A stretch of 64,000 nucleotides of DNA from Pseudoflavonifractor sp. An85 (GCF_002161235.1 NZ_NFHE01000001.1:62001-126000), one strand, 5' to 3'; shown: positions 1 through 9,579, counted from the first letter of the stretch. Made by a program: numbers and translations. Notes: a model not told the origin generated them from the letters alone.

Positions 1-189
1 AGCTGCAAAGCCATCTGCCAGCAGGATGGGGTGAACTATACCGTCACCTACAATCCGGTGCGGACCCCCGGTATTGACAAGGATAATCTGAACAGGCTGA
101 AGCTGGAACATCCGGACATCTATGAGCAGTATGTGACTGTTTCCGTGCACCGCCGCTTCACGGTCAAGAGTGACGCCGAGGCGGCATAA
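1..189 (+). CDS. C-terminal end of a YqaJ-like phage/plasmid recombination nuclease (partial)
   Basis: The open frame enters from the left edge and ends at TAA 187-189, giving 62 residues. The tail, with a HPDIYEQY segment followed by RRFTVK, resembles the C-terminus of YqaJ-type PD-(D/E)XK nucleases as I remember them. That family pairs with a single-strand annealing protein, and a candidate annealing protein lies two genes downstream. The catalytic part is outside the window, so the name rests on a short tail and the neighbourhood. The stop is followed at once by the ribosome binding site (191-197) of the helicase gene, so this is probably the same transcript. Confidence 0.45.
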   Translation, partial: SCKAICQQDGVNYTVTYNPVRTPGIDKDNLNRLKLEHPDIYEQYVTVSVHRRFTVKSDAEAA

Positions 190-206
190 AAGGAGGGAAA
201 AAAGAA

Positions 207-2480
207 GTGATCCATAGAGGAACTTATGACGGGACGATCTACCACAACCCGGTGAACAAGTTCTGCATCATCAGCGTAAAGACCGCTGATAAGGAGGTGC
301 CCCAGGAGGCCCGTTCCACCCGCCGGTACAGAGATCATCTGATCCGCTTTGTTGCGACGGGCTATGAACTGCCCCGCACGGACGCGGTAGAGCTGGAACT
401 GGACGGCGAATGGACAAAGGGCAAATATGGTGTGCAGCTTCAGGTGGAACAGTGGCGCGAGATCGTTCCCAAGACCAAGGACGGCGTGGAAGGCTATCTG
501 GCCTCCGGCCTCATCAAAGGTATTGGGCCGGCGACTGCCGCGCAGATCGTCTCCCGGTTTGGCGTGGAAACGCTGGATATTCTGCAAAACCATCCCGAGC
601 GGCTGCTGGAGGTCAAGGGCATTACGGAAAGCAAGCTGGAGGATATCAAAACCTCGTATGCGGAGAGCCGGATGCTCCAAGACCTGATGACGCTGCTCTC
701 CCCATTCAAGATCACGCCGAAAACGGCCCTGAAGATCTACCAGCACTTCGGGCCCGCCAGCGTGGACATCTTGAAAAGGAGTCCCTTTGAACTGTGCCAG
801 GTGTCCGGTTTTGGATTTCTCCGGGTAGATGCCATCGTTCAGAAAAACGGCGGCGACCTGCATGACCCCATGCGGGTCAAAGGCGCGCTGTTCTGGGCGC
901 TGGAGGACAGCAAGGGCGGCAAAGGACATTTGTTCCTGCCTGGTGAAACTTTGCGGAAGGAGGCTCTTCGGCTTCTCAACACAAAGATCCCCGTCCCGTC
1001 TCTCCGGCTTCATGAACAGGAGGTCGCGGATGTGCTTCAGGACATGATCCTTCATGGCGAGGTGGTATCCGTCAAAGATAACATCTACCTGCCCCGCACA
1101 TTCGCACAGGAAGATGAAACGGCCCGGCGTATTGCCATGCGGCTGATAGAGCCGTCTGCGCCGGAGCGCATTGAGCAGGCGCTGGAGCAGGTCAAGCGTG
1201 AAATGGGGCTGGTGCTGTCTTCCAAACAGGAGGCAGCGGTCTACGCGGCTTACCGCCACAGCCTGTCCATTATCACTGGTTCTCCCGGCACCGGCAAGAC
1301 AACGGTGCTCAAGACCATTTTGGAAGTTTATCGCCGCCTGCACCCGAAAGGTGAAATCGTTCTGATGGCGCCGACCGGCCGTGCCAGCCGTCGTATGGCG
1401 GAAAGCACTGGCTTTGACAAGGCGCGGACGCTCCACAGCGGCCTGGGCCTCGGCAGTGAAGAAGATGACGCCAACCGCAGCAGACAGCAGGAGCCGTTGT
1501 CGGCGGACCTGATCATTGTGGACGAGTTTTCTATGGTGGATATGTGGTTGGCAGACAAATTTTTCTCCCGCATCAAGGATGGGGCCCGTGTCGTTCTCGT
1601 GGGCGACCCCGACCAGCTCCCCAGTGTGGGCGCCGGGACTGTGTTCCGCGAACTGATCGACTGTGGCTTGATTCCCGTCACGGTGCTGGACCAGATCTTC
1701 CGTCAGTCCAAGGACAGCCTGATCGCTTATAACGCCAAGTTTATCAACGAGGGCAACACCAAGCTGTACTTTGGGCCGGACTTTGTATTTATGGCAAGCG
1801 ATAACCAGGCGGAGGCTGCGGAGCGGATCATCGCCCGTTACTGCCGGGAAATCGCGGAAAGCGGCATCGACCGGGTGCAGATTTTGTCTCCCTTCCGTTC
1901 GGAAGGCGCTGCGTCGGCGGAACAACTCAACGAGGCCATCCGCGAGGTGGTCAACCCGTTCCGCTCTGCCGAGGAAGAAATCAAGATCGGCGTCAAAGTG
2001 TTCCGGGTCAACGACCGGATCATGCAGACCAAAAACACCGCCAAGGTGTCCAACGGCGACCTGGGATTTATCCGCTATATCAAAGACGATGAAGATGGCA
2101 AGCGCGTCGGCCTGGATTTCGGTGTGGGCCGAGAGCTGGAATACAGCGTAGAGGATATGGTCAATCTGGACCTAGCCTACGCCACCACCATCCACAAGGC
2201 AATGGGCTCTGAGTATGAAACGGTCATCATGCCGCTTTTGAAAGCGCACACCGTCATGCTCTACCGCAACCTGCTCTATACCGGCATCACCCGGGCCAAA
2301 AAGCGCGTGGTGCTGATCGGCCAAAAGCAGGTGCTGTTTATGGCGATCCACCGGAATGAAATCGTCAAGAGGAATACGCTTCTGGGCAAGCGCATCGGCA
2401 TGTACTATAAGGCCTATGCCAAGCGGGCCGGAATCCCGGTCCCGGCGGCTCTGGAAGAAGAACTGAAATACGCTGGTTAA
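207..2480 (+). CDS. recD2: RecD2-family ATP-dependent DNA helicase (SF1B)
   Basis: 757 aa, GTG start at 207 behind AGGAGGG (191-197). An N-terminal OB-like and helix-hairpin-helix region is followed by an SF1 motor. Visible motifs are Walker A (GSPGTGKTT, about residue 356), Walker B with IIVDEFSMVD, motif III GDPDQLPSVGAG, an IFRQ motif, motif V around TTIHKAMGSEY and motif VI YTGITRAKKR near the C-terminus. The length matches RecD2/TraA-type helicases without RecBC. RecD2 unwinds duplex DNA 5'-3' in repair and recombination. Its place between a nuclease end and an annealing-like gene suggests a role in replication or recombination of the mobile element. Confidence 0.93.
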   Translation: MIHRGTYDGTIYHNPVNKFCIISVKTADKEVPQEARSTRRYRDHLIRFVATGYELPRTDAVELELDGEWTKGKYGVQLQVEQWREIVPKTKDGVEGYLASGLIKGIGPATAAQIVSRFGVETLDILQNHPERLLEVKGITESKLEDIKTSYAESRMLQDLMTLLSPFKITPKTALKIYQHFGPASVDILKRSPFELCQVSGFGFLRVDAIVQKNGGDLHDPMRVKGALFWALEDSKGGKGHLFLPGETLRKEALRLLNTKIPVPSLRLHEQEVADVLQDMILHGEVVSVKDNIYLPRTFAQEDETARRIAMRLIEPSAPERIEQALEQVKREMGLVLSSKQEAAVYAAYRHSLSIITGSPGTGKTTVLKTILEVYRRLHPKGEIVLMAPTGRASRRMAESTGFDKARTLHSGLGLGSEEDDANRSRQQEPLSADLIIVDEFSMVDMWLADKFFSRIKDGARVVLVGDPDQLPSVGAGTVFRELIDCGLIPVTVLDQIFRQSKDSLIAYNAKFINEGNTKLYFGPDFVFMASDNQAEAAERIIARYCREIAESGIDRVQILSPFRSEGAASAEQLNEAIREVVNPFRSAEEEIKIGVKVFRVNDRIMQTKNTAKVSNGDLGFIRYIKDDEDGKRVGLDFGVGRELEYSVEDMVNLDLAYATTIHKAMGSEYETVIMPLLKAHTVMLYRNLLYTGITRAKKRVVLIGQKQVLFMAIHRNEIVKRNTLLGKRIGMYYKAYAKRAGIPVPAALEEELKYAG

Positions 2481-2548
2481 AAAAGAGGCGCAAGGTGCAG
2501 AAAATTGCCCCGCGTCTCCTATTTATTACACAGGAAGGAGTATATGAC

Positions 2549-3637
2549 ATGAACGACAGCAATGCGAAAACGATGTACGAAACTGTGCCTGCGGCCGCTG
2601 AACTGAACAAGGTGCCGGGCTTTGACCCGCTCAAGTTCCTCCGCCGCACCAAGGACACCCTGAAGCTGGACCTGCCTTACCAGAAACTCTGGTTCCGCAT
2701 GGCCCATCCCAACGGCCGTATGCGTCTGACGGCGCTGCGGATCACGGAGCAGATGGCGATTTTTGAGGCCAAGGTATTCCTGGACCGCAGTGACGCGGAG
2801 CCGTTCAGTATGAGCACGGCCCAGCAGACTACCCAGGACAGCCGCGACTTCGTGAAAGCCGCCCAAAATGAGGCGCTGAGCCAGGCCCTTACGGACGCCG
2901 GTTTTGGCATCCAGCTGATCAGCGCCGGCGCCCAGGCCGATCTGATGGAGAAAAGCGCCGGAGCGTCTGTCAAAAAGGCCGCAGAACCGCCTGCCGGGCC
3001 GGCGGAATGCACGGCACCGCCGCAGGAGCCCCACAGCGCCCCTCAGAGGGCCGATGAGCCTGCCGAGGGGAAATCCCCTGCCAGCCCCGTTGAAACGCCG
3101 CAGAGGGCGTTTGAGGGCGAAAAGGCGGCAACAGCGACAACGGCCCCGTCGAAGGAAAACACTGCTTCGGAACCGGTGAAGCAGCACCTGCCGGTGGAGC
3201 CGGCGAAGAAATTCGATACGCTCCCGGTTGACGCTTCGCCAAAGACGGAACAGCCGGCGGCTGAAAATGAGCAGGCGGATGAATTGCCCGTCCGCGGCAA
3301 TGTAACGGAGCTGCCGGTCCAGCACACGGAGGAATCCGAACCTGCCGCCGAGCCTATGCAGCCCGAAGATGACGCTGCCGGGGCGGCGGATACTGCGGTG
3401 GATACCCCCTCTTACACGAAGGACACGCCTATGGAGGATATTCTGCAGGTCATGACGCTGGAACAGGCCCAGCAGGTCATCGTAGACGATGGCATCTGCA
3501 AGGGCATGACGATTGCCCAGGTGGCCGAGAAGCGGCCTGTCAACCTGCGGTATTACTTGATCCCGGGCAAAAGCAAAAACAACATGGTCCGCGCTGCCGC
3601 CCAGCTGGTTTTGAATTCGCTTCAAAAGGCCGGCTGA
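2549..3637 (+). CDS. Putative single-strand annealing-like protein with Exo-X-like C-terminal domain
   Basis: The ATG at 2549 is chosen because GGAAGGAG (2533-2540) precedes it; an in-frame ATG at 2495 lacks a good site. 362 aa. The N-terminal ~120 residues carry a pattern ending QALTDAGFG, reminiscent of Rad52/DUF1071-type annealing proteins (alanine-rich helix, then ALADAGYG-like). A long Pro/Ala/Glu-rich linker (about residues 140-300) looks disordered. The last ~65 residues (G-x-x-x-G-M-T-I, then Y-Y-L, then N-x-x-V-R-A-A) resemble the small domain at the end of exonuclease X-like proteins. An annealing role is inferred from this faint similarity plus the YqaJ-like and RecD2 neighbours. 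Confidence 0.4.
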   Translation: MNDSNAKTMYETVPAAAELNKVPGFDPLKFLRRTKDTLKLDLPYQKLWFRMAHPNGRMRLTALRITEQMAIFEAKVFLDRSDAEPFSMSTAQQTTQDSRDFVKAAQNEALSQALTDAGFGIQLISAGAQADLMEKSAGASVKKAAEPPAGPAECTAPPQEPHSAPQRADEPAEGKSPASPVETPQRAFEGEKAATATTAPSKENTASEPVKQHLPVEPAKKFDTLPVDASPKTEQPAAENEQADELPVRGNVTELPVQHTEESEPAAEPMQPEDDAAGAADTAVDTPSYTKDTPMEDILQVMTLEQAQQVIVDDGICKGMTIAQVAEKRPVNLRYYLIPGKSKNNMVRAAAQLVLNSLQKAG

Positions 3638-3675
3638 TATGGCCCCCGGCGAGGGCATGAAGGGAGGAATGACAG

Positions 3676-5454
3676 ATGGGCTCGTACCCGGATGAATTTC
3701 CCTTCGGTATCATGGAAGTTGTGGAACTGCTGCACCTGCGGGTCAGGCGCCAGCAGGCAAACAGCGTCTATGTGGACTGCCCGTTCTGCGGTGACCGCCG
3801 CGGGCGGATGAATGTCAATTTCGTCAAAAATGTCTGGCGGTGCAATCACTGCGACGAACATGGCGGAATGCTGGCGCTATATGCAAAATTGAATCACACG
3901 ACGACCTCTGACGCTTATTGGGAAATTGCAGAAGCTCTGTGTGACAATACCCACGAGGAACACGCACGCTCCGGGAATGAAGCCCAACAGCAGCCGGTCA
4001 GCACCGGGTCCCCATCTTCGGGGGCCCGGGCGGCCGCTGCAGGTTATTCTTCTTCCGAGCGAAAAACTGTGCCGCAGTCGGACAAAGCCAGCCCGGCCGA
4101 GATCCATCAGACGCTATCCCTCCTGCTGGCCCAGCTTACGCTGCGGCCGGCACATCGGGAACATCTGCGTTCACCAAAGCGTGGGCTGTCTGATGAACAA
4201 ATCGAGGCGCTGGGCTTTAAGAGTACCCCGCCGCCCTTCTTATGCCGCTCTATCACGGACCGGCTGATCAGGCAGGGATGCAGGGTGCAGGGCGTACCCG
4301 GATTTTACCGGGACGACAGCGGCCACTGGACAATGGCATTTTATAAGAAGACCTCCGGCATCCTGATTCCCGCCATAGGCTTTGACGGCCGGCTTCAGGG
4401 ATTTCAGATCATGCTGGATGTACCGCTGAAACACAAGGATGACCCGCCGGAGAAACCGGGGGCCAAGTACATCTGGTTTTCCTCTTCCTCAAAGACAGAC
4501 GGGACAGGCTCCGGCAGCCCGGTACATCTGATCGGTGACCCATCCGCCCGGGTGGTCTATGTGATCGAGGGGCTGCTGAAAGCAGATATTTCCCATTGTC
4601 TGACCGGGCGCACCTTTGCCGCGATTGCCGGGGCCAACAACACCAGCCCGCTGGACCCGTTGTTTGCCCTTTTGGCGCAGAACGGCACGGAGGAAATCAT
4701 TGAAGCCCACGATATGGACAAGTACAACAATCAAATGACGATGGCCGGGGCGTCGAAAATTTATCTGACGGCCCGGAAGTATGGCATGAACTGCCGGAGG
4801 CTGACCTGGAATCCCAACTATAAGGGATTTGACGATTGGCAGCTGGCACTTCGCCGGGAAAATCAACGGAGAAAGGAGATCGATAGACTTAGTTTTAAGG
4901 CGCAGTACCTCCGCGGTTTGTGTGAACTGGCGCATATTGAGGACTGCATCGAACTATGGCAGCACTTGGCTGAAAACAAAACCTGCCTGACGGAGTATCT
5001 TGGTTTGACCAGAGAGGAACATGAAACTTTCCTGCGGCAAGGCAGGGATGCCCTCGGCACCCTGCTGGAACCCCAGCGGCGGAAACAGAGATTTGTGCTC
5101 TATCAGTTGGAACTGGACGAGCAAAAAGCGATCCCATTTGCTTTCAAGGAACTTGCGGCGCTGCAAAAGGCCGGCTATGAACAGCCGCCCGCCGCCATGT
5201 ACCGCATGGCCGGGTCTGGCGAAGTCTACTGCCCGGTGGAACAGAGCGACGCAGAGATTTTGAAGCGCCTGTTTGCTGACTGCCGGGAGGAACTGCCGGA
5301 GGGCTGCCACGGGCGGCCAATGGCGCTCTCTGATGTGGTAGAACTGGACCATTCTCCACGAAGGATCTACTACTATGTCAATGGGGAGCATGAATTTCCG
5401 CAGGTCAAGTTTTCCCCCATGCTTGCCAAAAAGGACATCAAAGAAGGGACATAA
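3676..5454 (+). CDS. CHC2 zinc-finger / Toprim primase-like protein
   Basis: 592 aa, ATG at 3676 behind GGGAGGAATGACAG. Residues ~35-62 form a primase-type zinc finger (CPFCGDRRG, then WRCNHC). A central Toprim/DUF3854-like domain follows, with the acidic glutamate in VIEGLLKAD (~residue 296) and the D-x-D equivalent in AHDMDKYNN (~residue 347), then KGFDDW. The C-terminal ~200 residues are not recognised. Primases of this layout make RNA primers for plasmid or phage replication. An Ala/Ser-rich linker (about residues 95-140) separates the two domains. The gene begins 39 bases after its upstream neighbour, consistent with an operon. Confidence 0.8.
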   Translation: MGSYPDEFPFGIMEVVELLHLRVRRQQANSVYVDCPFCGDRRGRMNVNFVKNVWRCNHCDEHGGMLALYAKLNHTTTSDAYWEIAEALCDNTHEEHARSGNEAQQQPVSTGSPSSGARAAAAGYSSSERKTVPQSDKASPAEIHQTLSLLLAQLTLRPAHREHLRSPKRGLSDEQIEALGFKSTPPPFLCRSITDRLIRQGCRVQGVPGFYRDDSGHWTMAFYKKTSGILIPAIGFDGRLQGFQIMLDVPLKHKDDPPEKPGAKYIWFSSSSKTDGTGSGSPVHLIGDPSARVVYVIEGLLKADISHCLTGRTFAAIAGANNTSPLDPLFALLAQNGTEEIIEAHDMDKYNNQMTMAGASKIYLTARKYGMNCRRLTWNPNYKGFDDWQLALRRENQRRKEIDRLSFKAQYLRGLCELAHIEDCIELWQHLAENKTCLTEYLGLTREEHETFLRQGRDALGTLLEPQRRKQRFVLYQLELDEQKAIPFAFKELAALQKAGYEQPPAAMYRMAGSGEVYCPVEQSDAEILKRLFADCREELPEGCHGRPMALSDVVELDHSPRRIYYYVNGEHEFPQVKFSPMLAKKDIKEGT

Positions 5455-5464
5455 AGAGGCTTCA

Positions 5465-5716
5465 ATGGTTGTTGTAAATGAGACGAAGAGAGGGCAACTT
5501 CTGGCGCTTCTGGAGCAATGCGCCCATCTGAACGCTGATGTGCGGCCCCGCACGGATAAGGGATATTTTACGGTGACGGTCCCGCCGCCGTGGAATGGCC
5601 CGGCCCAGCGGAAAGCCCAGGAGGTGCAGGACAGGATCAAAAAGTGGTCGGAGCAGTATCCCAATGTGGTATGTTACTGTTTCGACAGCTTCAGCACACT
5701 ACTCTATGTGCTGTGA
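5465..5716 (+). CDS. Hypothetical protein, 83 aa
   Basis: The ATG at 5465 lies 11 bases after the primase-like gene stop. The protein is soluble, has no membrane segment and no domain I recognise; it has a conserved-looking PPPWNGPAQ segment and ends in a hydrophobic FSTLLYVL tail. It is the last gene before a strong hairpin terminator (5729-5768). The reading frame is continuous and typical of the neighbours in base use, so a real gene is likely, but the function is unknown. Confidence 0.6.
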   Translation: MVVVNETKRGQLLALLEQCAHLNADVRPRTDKGYFTVTVPPPWNGPAQRKAQEVQDRIKKWSEQYPNVVCYCFDSFSTLLYVL

Positions 5717-5728
5717 CACAGGTAAACG

Positions 5729-5768
5729 ATGGCATGGAACAGGTTTTATCCTGATCCATGCCATTTTT
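5729..5768 (+). terminator. Rho-independent terminator
   Basis: A 15-bp stem with one mismatch (arms 5729-5743 and 5750-5764) and a 6-base loop is followed by TTTTT. It separates the nuclease/helicase/primase transcript from the pcfK transcript. Confidence 0.8.
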
Positions 5769-5789
5769 GTCAACGGAAAGGAGTTTATT

Positions 5790-6764
5790 ATGGGATATTT
5801 TTCGGAAATGTCGCTGGATATGCAGGAAGGCCGCAAACCGTCTGCCGCCTCGCTCACCCGCGAGTGCGCTTTTGAGGACGGGGAGAACTTTGACGAGCTG
5901 CCGGTGCCGCCGGCTGACCGTCAGCCCGTACCGCCTGCCGCAGAGCCGGCGCCGCAGCCTGCTTTTGAGGACGACGGAGATTTGGATGAGGCCCCGGAAG
6001 AGCTGGAACAGCCTGACGAGGCTGAGTCTCCCGCAGAAAAAACCGATGAGGAGGACAATGCCGATGAGGGTCAGGCGGAGCCTGCCAAGGCCGATGCCTC
6101 CAATGCGGACGCTGACGAGGAACAGCGACGTGCCGAGCATGAGGCCGCCGAAGCCAAACGGAAGGCTGAGTGGGAGGCGAAACAGGCGGAAAAGAAGAAG
6201 GCCCTGCAGGAGCAGATGGACCGCTTGGCCGCCATGAGCGACGATGAGGTGGTGGCTGCTTCCATGCAGCGGGTCAGCGGCGATGTGGAAAAGCTGACCC
6301 GGCGCAATATGAAGGAGTGCGTGTCGGAGTATATCCAGACCAAGTGCCTGGAAGATCCGGCCTTTGCCCGCCTCACCATGCACCCGAAGAAAACAATGGT
6401 TCACTGCTTCCAGTACATCAGCCGCAAGGCATGGGAGTACATCCAGGACGAATTGAAAGCAAACGGCATCCAGCCGGGCCAGGGCAGCCAGGGGTATGGC
6501 TGCGATATTCCGGATGACCTGTGCTATCAGTGGTCGGAGGACTATTTCCGCGATCCGGACGCCAAAGAGGACCAGGAGCAGGAAGAAAAGTTTGTCCCCC
6601 GCCCCTACTATGGCAAGTCTTCCGTGAAATCCTCCAAGAAAAAGAAAGCCGAGAAAAAGCCTGCCGAGAAGAAAAAGCCTGAGCCCAAGCCGGCGCCGGA
6701 AAAGAAGCCTGCTGCTGACGGCCAGATGTCCCTGATGGATTTTGGCATGGCAAAGGCCGGCTGA
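5790..6764 (+). CDS. pcfK: PcfK-like protein
   Basis: 324 aa, ATG at 5790 behind AAAGGAG (5778-5784). Residues ~20-140 are very acidic and Ala/Pro-rich, with a charged helical stretch (repeated Glu-Ala-Lys-Arg, likely coiled coil). The PcfK-like domain follows (about 150-250), including the KTMVHCFQYI and AWEYIQDEL segments, then a Lys/Pro-rich tail ending in QMSLMDFG. PcfK is named from the conjugative plasmid pCF10 and usually lies next to PcfJ; the PcfJ homologue is two genes downstream. Its biochemical role is not established. The QMSLMDFG tail looks like a short linear motif of the beta-clamp-binding type, which would be an inference. Confidence 0.75.
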   Translation: MGYFSEMSLDMQEGRKPSAASLTRECAFEDGENFDELPVPPADRQPVPPAAEPAPQPAFEDDGDLDEAPEELEQPDEAESPAEKTDEEDNADEGQAEPAKADASNADADEEQRRAEHEAAEAKRKAEWEAKQAEKKKALQEQMDRLAAMSDDEVVAASMQRVSGDVEKLTRRNMKECVSEYIQTKCLEDPAFARLTMHPKKTMVHCFQYISRKAWEYIQDELKANGIQPGQGSQGYGCDIPDDLCYQWSEDYFRDPDAKEDQEQEEKFVPRPYYGKSSVKSSKKKKAEKKPAEKKKPEPKPAPEKKPAADGQMSLMDFGMAKAG

Positions 6765-6775
6765 GGAGGCAGCGT

Positions 6776-7321
6776 ATGATTGCGTATAAAGGTTTTCGGC
6801 CCGGCATGATCTGCATTGACTATCAGTTTCAGATGGGCCTCAATGTGACGGAAAAGGCCAACTGCCGCCAAAATGGATTCCATTGTGCGGAGGACCCGTT
6901 AGACTGCCTGAGCTATTATGGCGATGTAGACCATTCGGAATATTACATCGTCAACGCCGGCGGGGACATCGATGAGGACGAGGTGGATTCCAAGATCTCC
7001 TGCACCGAGCTGACGGTCCTCAAACGGCTGACGAAAGAAGAACTGTTTCTCCACGGCCTCGCCTTTATGGCAGACCACCCCAAGCGGAAGTGGAACAAGC
7101 ATGTTCGGAAGGACAGGGCTGAAGCGCGGGGTGGTTATGCGGTCGTCCGCGGCGCCGACCCCATAGCCAAGGGCTGCCGGAAGGGTGATGTATTGGCCTT
7201 TGCCAAGGAGGACCCGGCCACCGGCAGCATCCAGCAGATCGTGGTGGCTACCATTGATGGAAAGACGCTCCTGCCGGATGTCTGGTATGGAGCGAATCTT
7301 GAGAAAAGGACGGTGAGTTAA
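6776..7321 (+). CDS. DUF7666-like hypothetical protein
   Basis: 181 aa, ATG at 6776, 11 bases after pcfK, with GAGGAGGCAGCGT in front. The N-terminus (AYKGFRPGMICIDYQF, then GFHCAEDPLDCLSYY) matches the pattern of a widespread domain in phage and plasmid proteins that I know as DUF7666. There is no signal peptide or membrane segment. The gene stops 1 base before the PcfJ start, so the two are probably co-translated. Function unknown. Confidence 0.6.
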   Translation: MIAYKGFRPGMICIDYQFQMGLNVTEKANCRQNGFHCAEDPLDCLSYYGDVDHSEYYIVNAGGDIDEDEVDSKISCTELTVLKRLTKEELFLHGLAFMADHPKRKWNKHVRKDRAEARGGYAVVRGADPIAKGCRKGDVLAFAKEDPATGSIQQIVVATIDGKTLLPDVWYGANLEKRTVS

Positions 7322-7322
7322 T

Positions 7323-9515
7323 TTGAAGAAATCCATGCTTCTGGCGATGCCGATGCTGACGGCATCGCCGGAGATGAAACAAGCAGCGATGGCGGACGAG
7401 CCCAAAAAGGAGACGACTTATTACGGCCATACCTATACTACCCGCACCTATTTCGCATATATGAATTGTCTGGTGCAGGATGGCATTCTGAAAGCCGCTT
7501 TTTTCCTGCCGGATCATCTGCGGCTGGATGGAAACAACCCTGTCTATGAGGTGTTTCTCGACAAGGAAAACCGCCAGTTTCTGACCTACGATCACTTGGA
7601 GAAAAAATGGCGGGACGCCAAATTAGACCGTTTGGAATGGCATGGCAGGAACTACTACGCTACCTGCTGGGTCAGCGAGGAAGATGCGGCCCTGGTTCAA
7701 GACTATTTTTCCGGCGAGCGCGGTGGCGCCCTCGGCATTCTCGATTTTCAACGGAATGTGCGGGATGAGCAGCTGGAGCGGCGCCACAAACGGATTACCG
7801 ACCCGTGGGACCAGGATCTTGCCCAGGTGCCGGAGCTGCCCAAGGATTGGGCGCACTGGGCCGACAAGGTGGCCGTGCGGGAAAATTTTATATTTTACCA
7901 TTACAAGCGCGGTGGCGCTAAAACAGGCTACTGCACCTTCTGCGGGAAGGAGGTGCCCATTTCCGGGCATCCCTACCACAACAAAAAAGGGCGCTGCACC
8001 CGCTGCCGGCATCCCGTAATGTTCAAGGCTTTGGGGCGCGCAGGCTATTTTCAAACAGATAAGTATTATGCTTATCTGGTCCAGCGGTGCAGGGATGGAT
8101 TTGTCGTTCGGGAATTCCGGGCGGACAGGACCTACCGAAAGGATACCCTGCCGCACAGCGAGCCCTATTGGCATGAGTTCCGGCGTTCGATTTATGACCG
8201 CACCGGCGAAATCCGCTCCTATTACTGGGGGATGTACTGCCAGCGGGAAACACGCTGGATCGCGGGAAGCCCCTGCTATTACGCTTATTATGGTGATCAA
8301 TCCGGCCGGGTATATGGAAAGACTTTGCCCAGCCTGGAGAAAAAAGAACTTCGTCAAACCGGCTTGGCCGAGTGGATACGAAGCCATCCGATCACTGATC
8401 CTGAAAAATACTTGGCAGTCTGGAAAAGGCTTCCCCAGATGGAGCAGATCTGGAAGGCTGGACTGCAGCGGCTGACAAAGGAGTGTTTCCATAACTGCGA
8501 CAATGTGCGGAAGCTGGTGCTGAACCCCAGTGAGCCCGGGCTGATCCGCGCTCTGGGTCTGGATGCCTCAAAATTCCGCCGCCTGCGGCAGATGGATGGA
8601 GACACAGAAACTTTGGCCTGGCTGCAGCTTGAGAAGCGGACCGGACAGCGTATCACGGACGACATGCTGCGCTGGAGCAAAAAGGAACAGATCAGCGCCA
8701 AGGATCTGGTGTTTATCGCAGACCGAATGAGCCTGGTGCAGATCAAAAATTATCTGGAGCGGCAAAAAGAGTATTTTGATGGCAGCTGCCAGCAGGCGCT
8801 GACCACCTGGCAGGACTATCTTGCTATGGCGGAACGGCTGCACTATGACACCAGCGATGAGATCGTCTACCGTGTGCGAAAACTGCGCCAGCGGCACGAT
8901 GAACTGGTCCTTCAGAGTGAAGCCGGGAGCCTGGAAGAGCAGGCGTCGAAAATGGCGGCGAAATATCCCCATGTTAATGCCATCTGCGTGGAACTGCAGG
9001 AAAAATATGCCTACAGCGATGACGACTACACGGTGCTTGCGCCCCAAGACATCTTTGAAATCATCAAGGAGGGGCGCATGCTTCATCACTGTGTCGGCAA
9101 TGATGGCGCCGGCGAGCGGTACTATGACCGCATGGAACGCCGGGAAAGCTTCATCATGTTCCTGCGCCGGACGGAGGAACCTAACGATCCCTACTATACT
9201 CTGGAGATTGAACCAGATGGAACAGTTCGTCAGAAGCGCACTTTGTTTGACCGGCAGTATGAAGATATTGAACAGGCAACAGAATTCCTGATCAAATGGC
9301 AGAAGGTCATTGCGGCCCGCCTTACCGGCCGCGACCTGAAGCTGGCTGAGCGGAGCCGTGAGCTGCGGAAGGAGGAATTCATCCAGATGCAGAAAGACCG
9401 TGTGATCATTCACACCGGGCATCTTGCCGGCCGTCTGCTGGCAGAGGTGCTGCTGGCCGATTTGATGGAAAATACGGAAGTCATGCAGCCGCAGGCACTC
9501 CCTGCTGCCGCGTGA
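7323..9515 (+). CDS. pcfJ: PcfJ-like protein
   Basis: 730 aa from a TTG at 7323; an in-frame ATG at 7335 is an alternative start. A four-cysteine zinc ribbon sits near residues 203-227 (CTFCGKE, then CTRCRHP). The C-terminal PcfJ domain has the hallmark LHHCVGNDG segment (~residue 583) followed by FIMFLRR and YYTLEI. PcfJ was first described on conjugative plasmid pCF10 and is common in Firmicutes ICEs and in phages; its activity is not known. The invariant His-His-Cys suggests a metal-binding or catalytic centre (inference). A hairpin follows the gene. Confidence 0.82.
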   Translation: MKKSMLLAMPMLTASPEMKQAAMADEPKKETTYYGHTYTTRTYFAYMNCLVQDGILKAAFFLPDHLRLDGNNPVYEVFLDKENRQFLTYDHLEKKWRDAKLDRLEWHGRNYYATCWVSEEDAALVQDYFSGERGGALGILDFQRNVRDEQLERRHKRITDPWDQDLAQVPELPKDWAHWADKVAVRENFIFYHYKRGGAKTGYCTFCGKEVPISGHPYHNKKGRCTRCRHPVMFKALGRAGYFQTDKYYAYLVQRCRDGFVVREFRADRTYRKDTLPHSEPYWHEFRRSIYDRTGEIRSYYWGMYCQRETRWIAGSPCYYAYYGDQSGRVYGKTLPSLEKKELRQTGLAEWIRSHPITDPEKYLAVWKRLPQMEQIWKAGLQRLTKECFHNCDNVRKLVLNPSEPGLIRALGLDASKFRRLRQMDGDTETLAWLQLEKRTGQRITDDMLRWSKKEQISAKDLVFIADRMSLVQIKNYLERQKEYFDGSCQQALTTWQDYLAMAERLHYDTSDEIVYRVRKLRQRHDELVLQSEAGSLEEQASKMAAKYPHVNAICVELQEKYAYSDDDYTVLAPQDIFEIIKEGRMLHHCVGNDGAGERYYDRMERRESFIMFLRRTEEPNDPYYTLEIEPDGTVRQKRTLFDRQYEDIEQATEFLIKWQKVIAARLTGRDLKLAERSRELRKEEFIQMQKDRVIIHTGHLAGRLLAEVLLADLMENTEVMQPQALPAAA

Positions 9516-9527
9516 GACAGGTTCAAC

Positions 9528-9555
9528 GGCCGGGCGTCTTTCGGGGCGTCCGGCC
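9528..9555 (+). terminator. GC-rich hairpin downstream of pcfJ
   Basis: Arms 9528-9536 and 9547-9555 pair over 9 bp with one G-U. No clear T-run follows, so it may be a partial terminator or an mRNA-stability structure rather than a full stop. Confidence 0.45.
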
Positions 9556-9579
9556 CACTTTATAGAATGGAGGTCTTAG

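Noticed and set aside
120-1925. 601-codon minus-strand open frame opposite the RecD2 helicase gene
   Set aside because: It is antisense to a gene with complete helicase motifs, has no ribosome binding site, and its product looks like random high-GC antisense sequence.
2519-3658. 379-codon minus-strand open frame opposite the annealing-like gene
   Set aside because: Shadow frame of a GC-rich gene; arginine-rich low-complexity product and no start signal.
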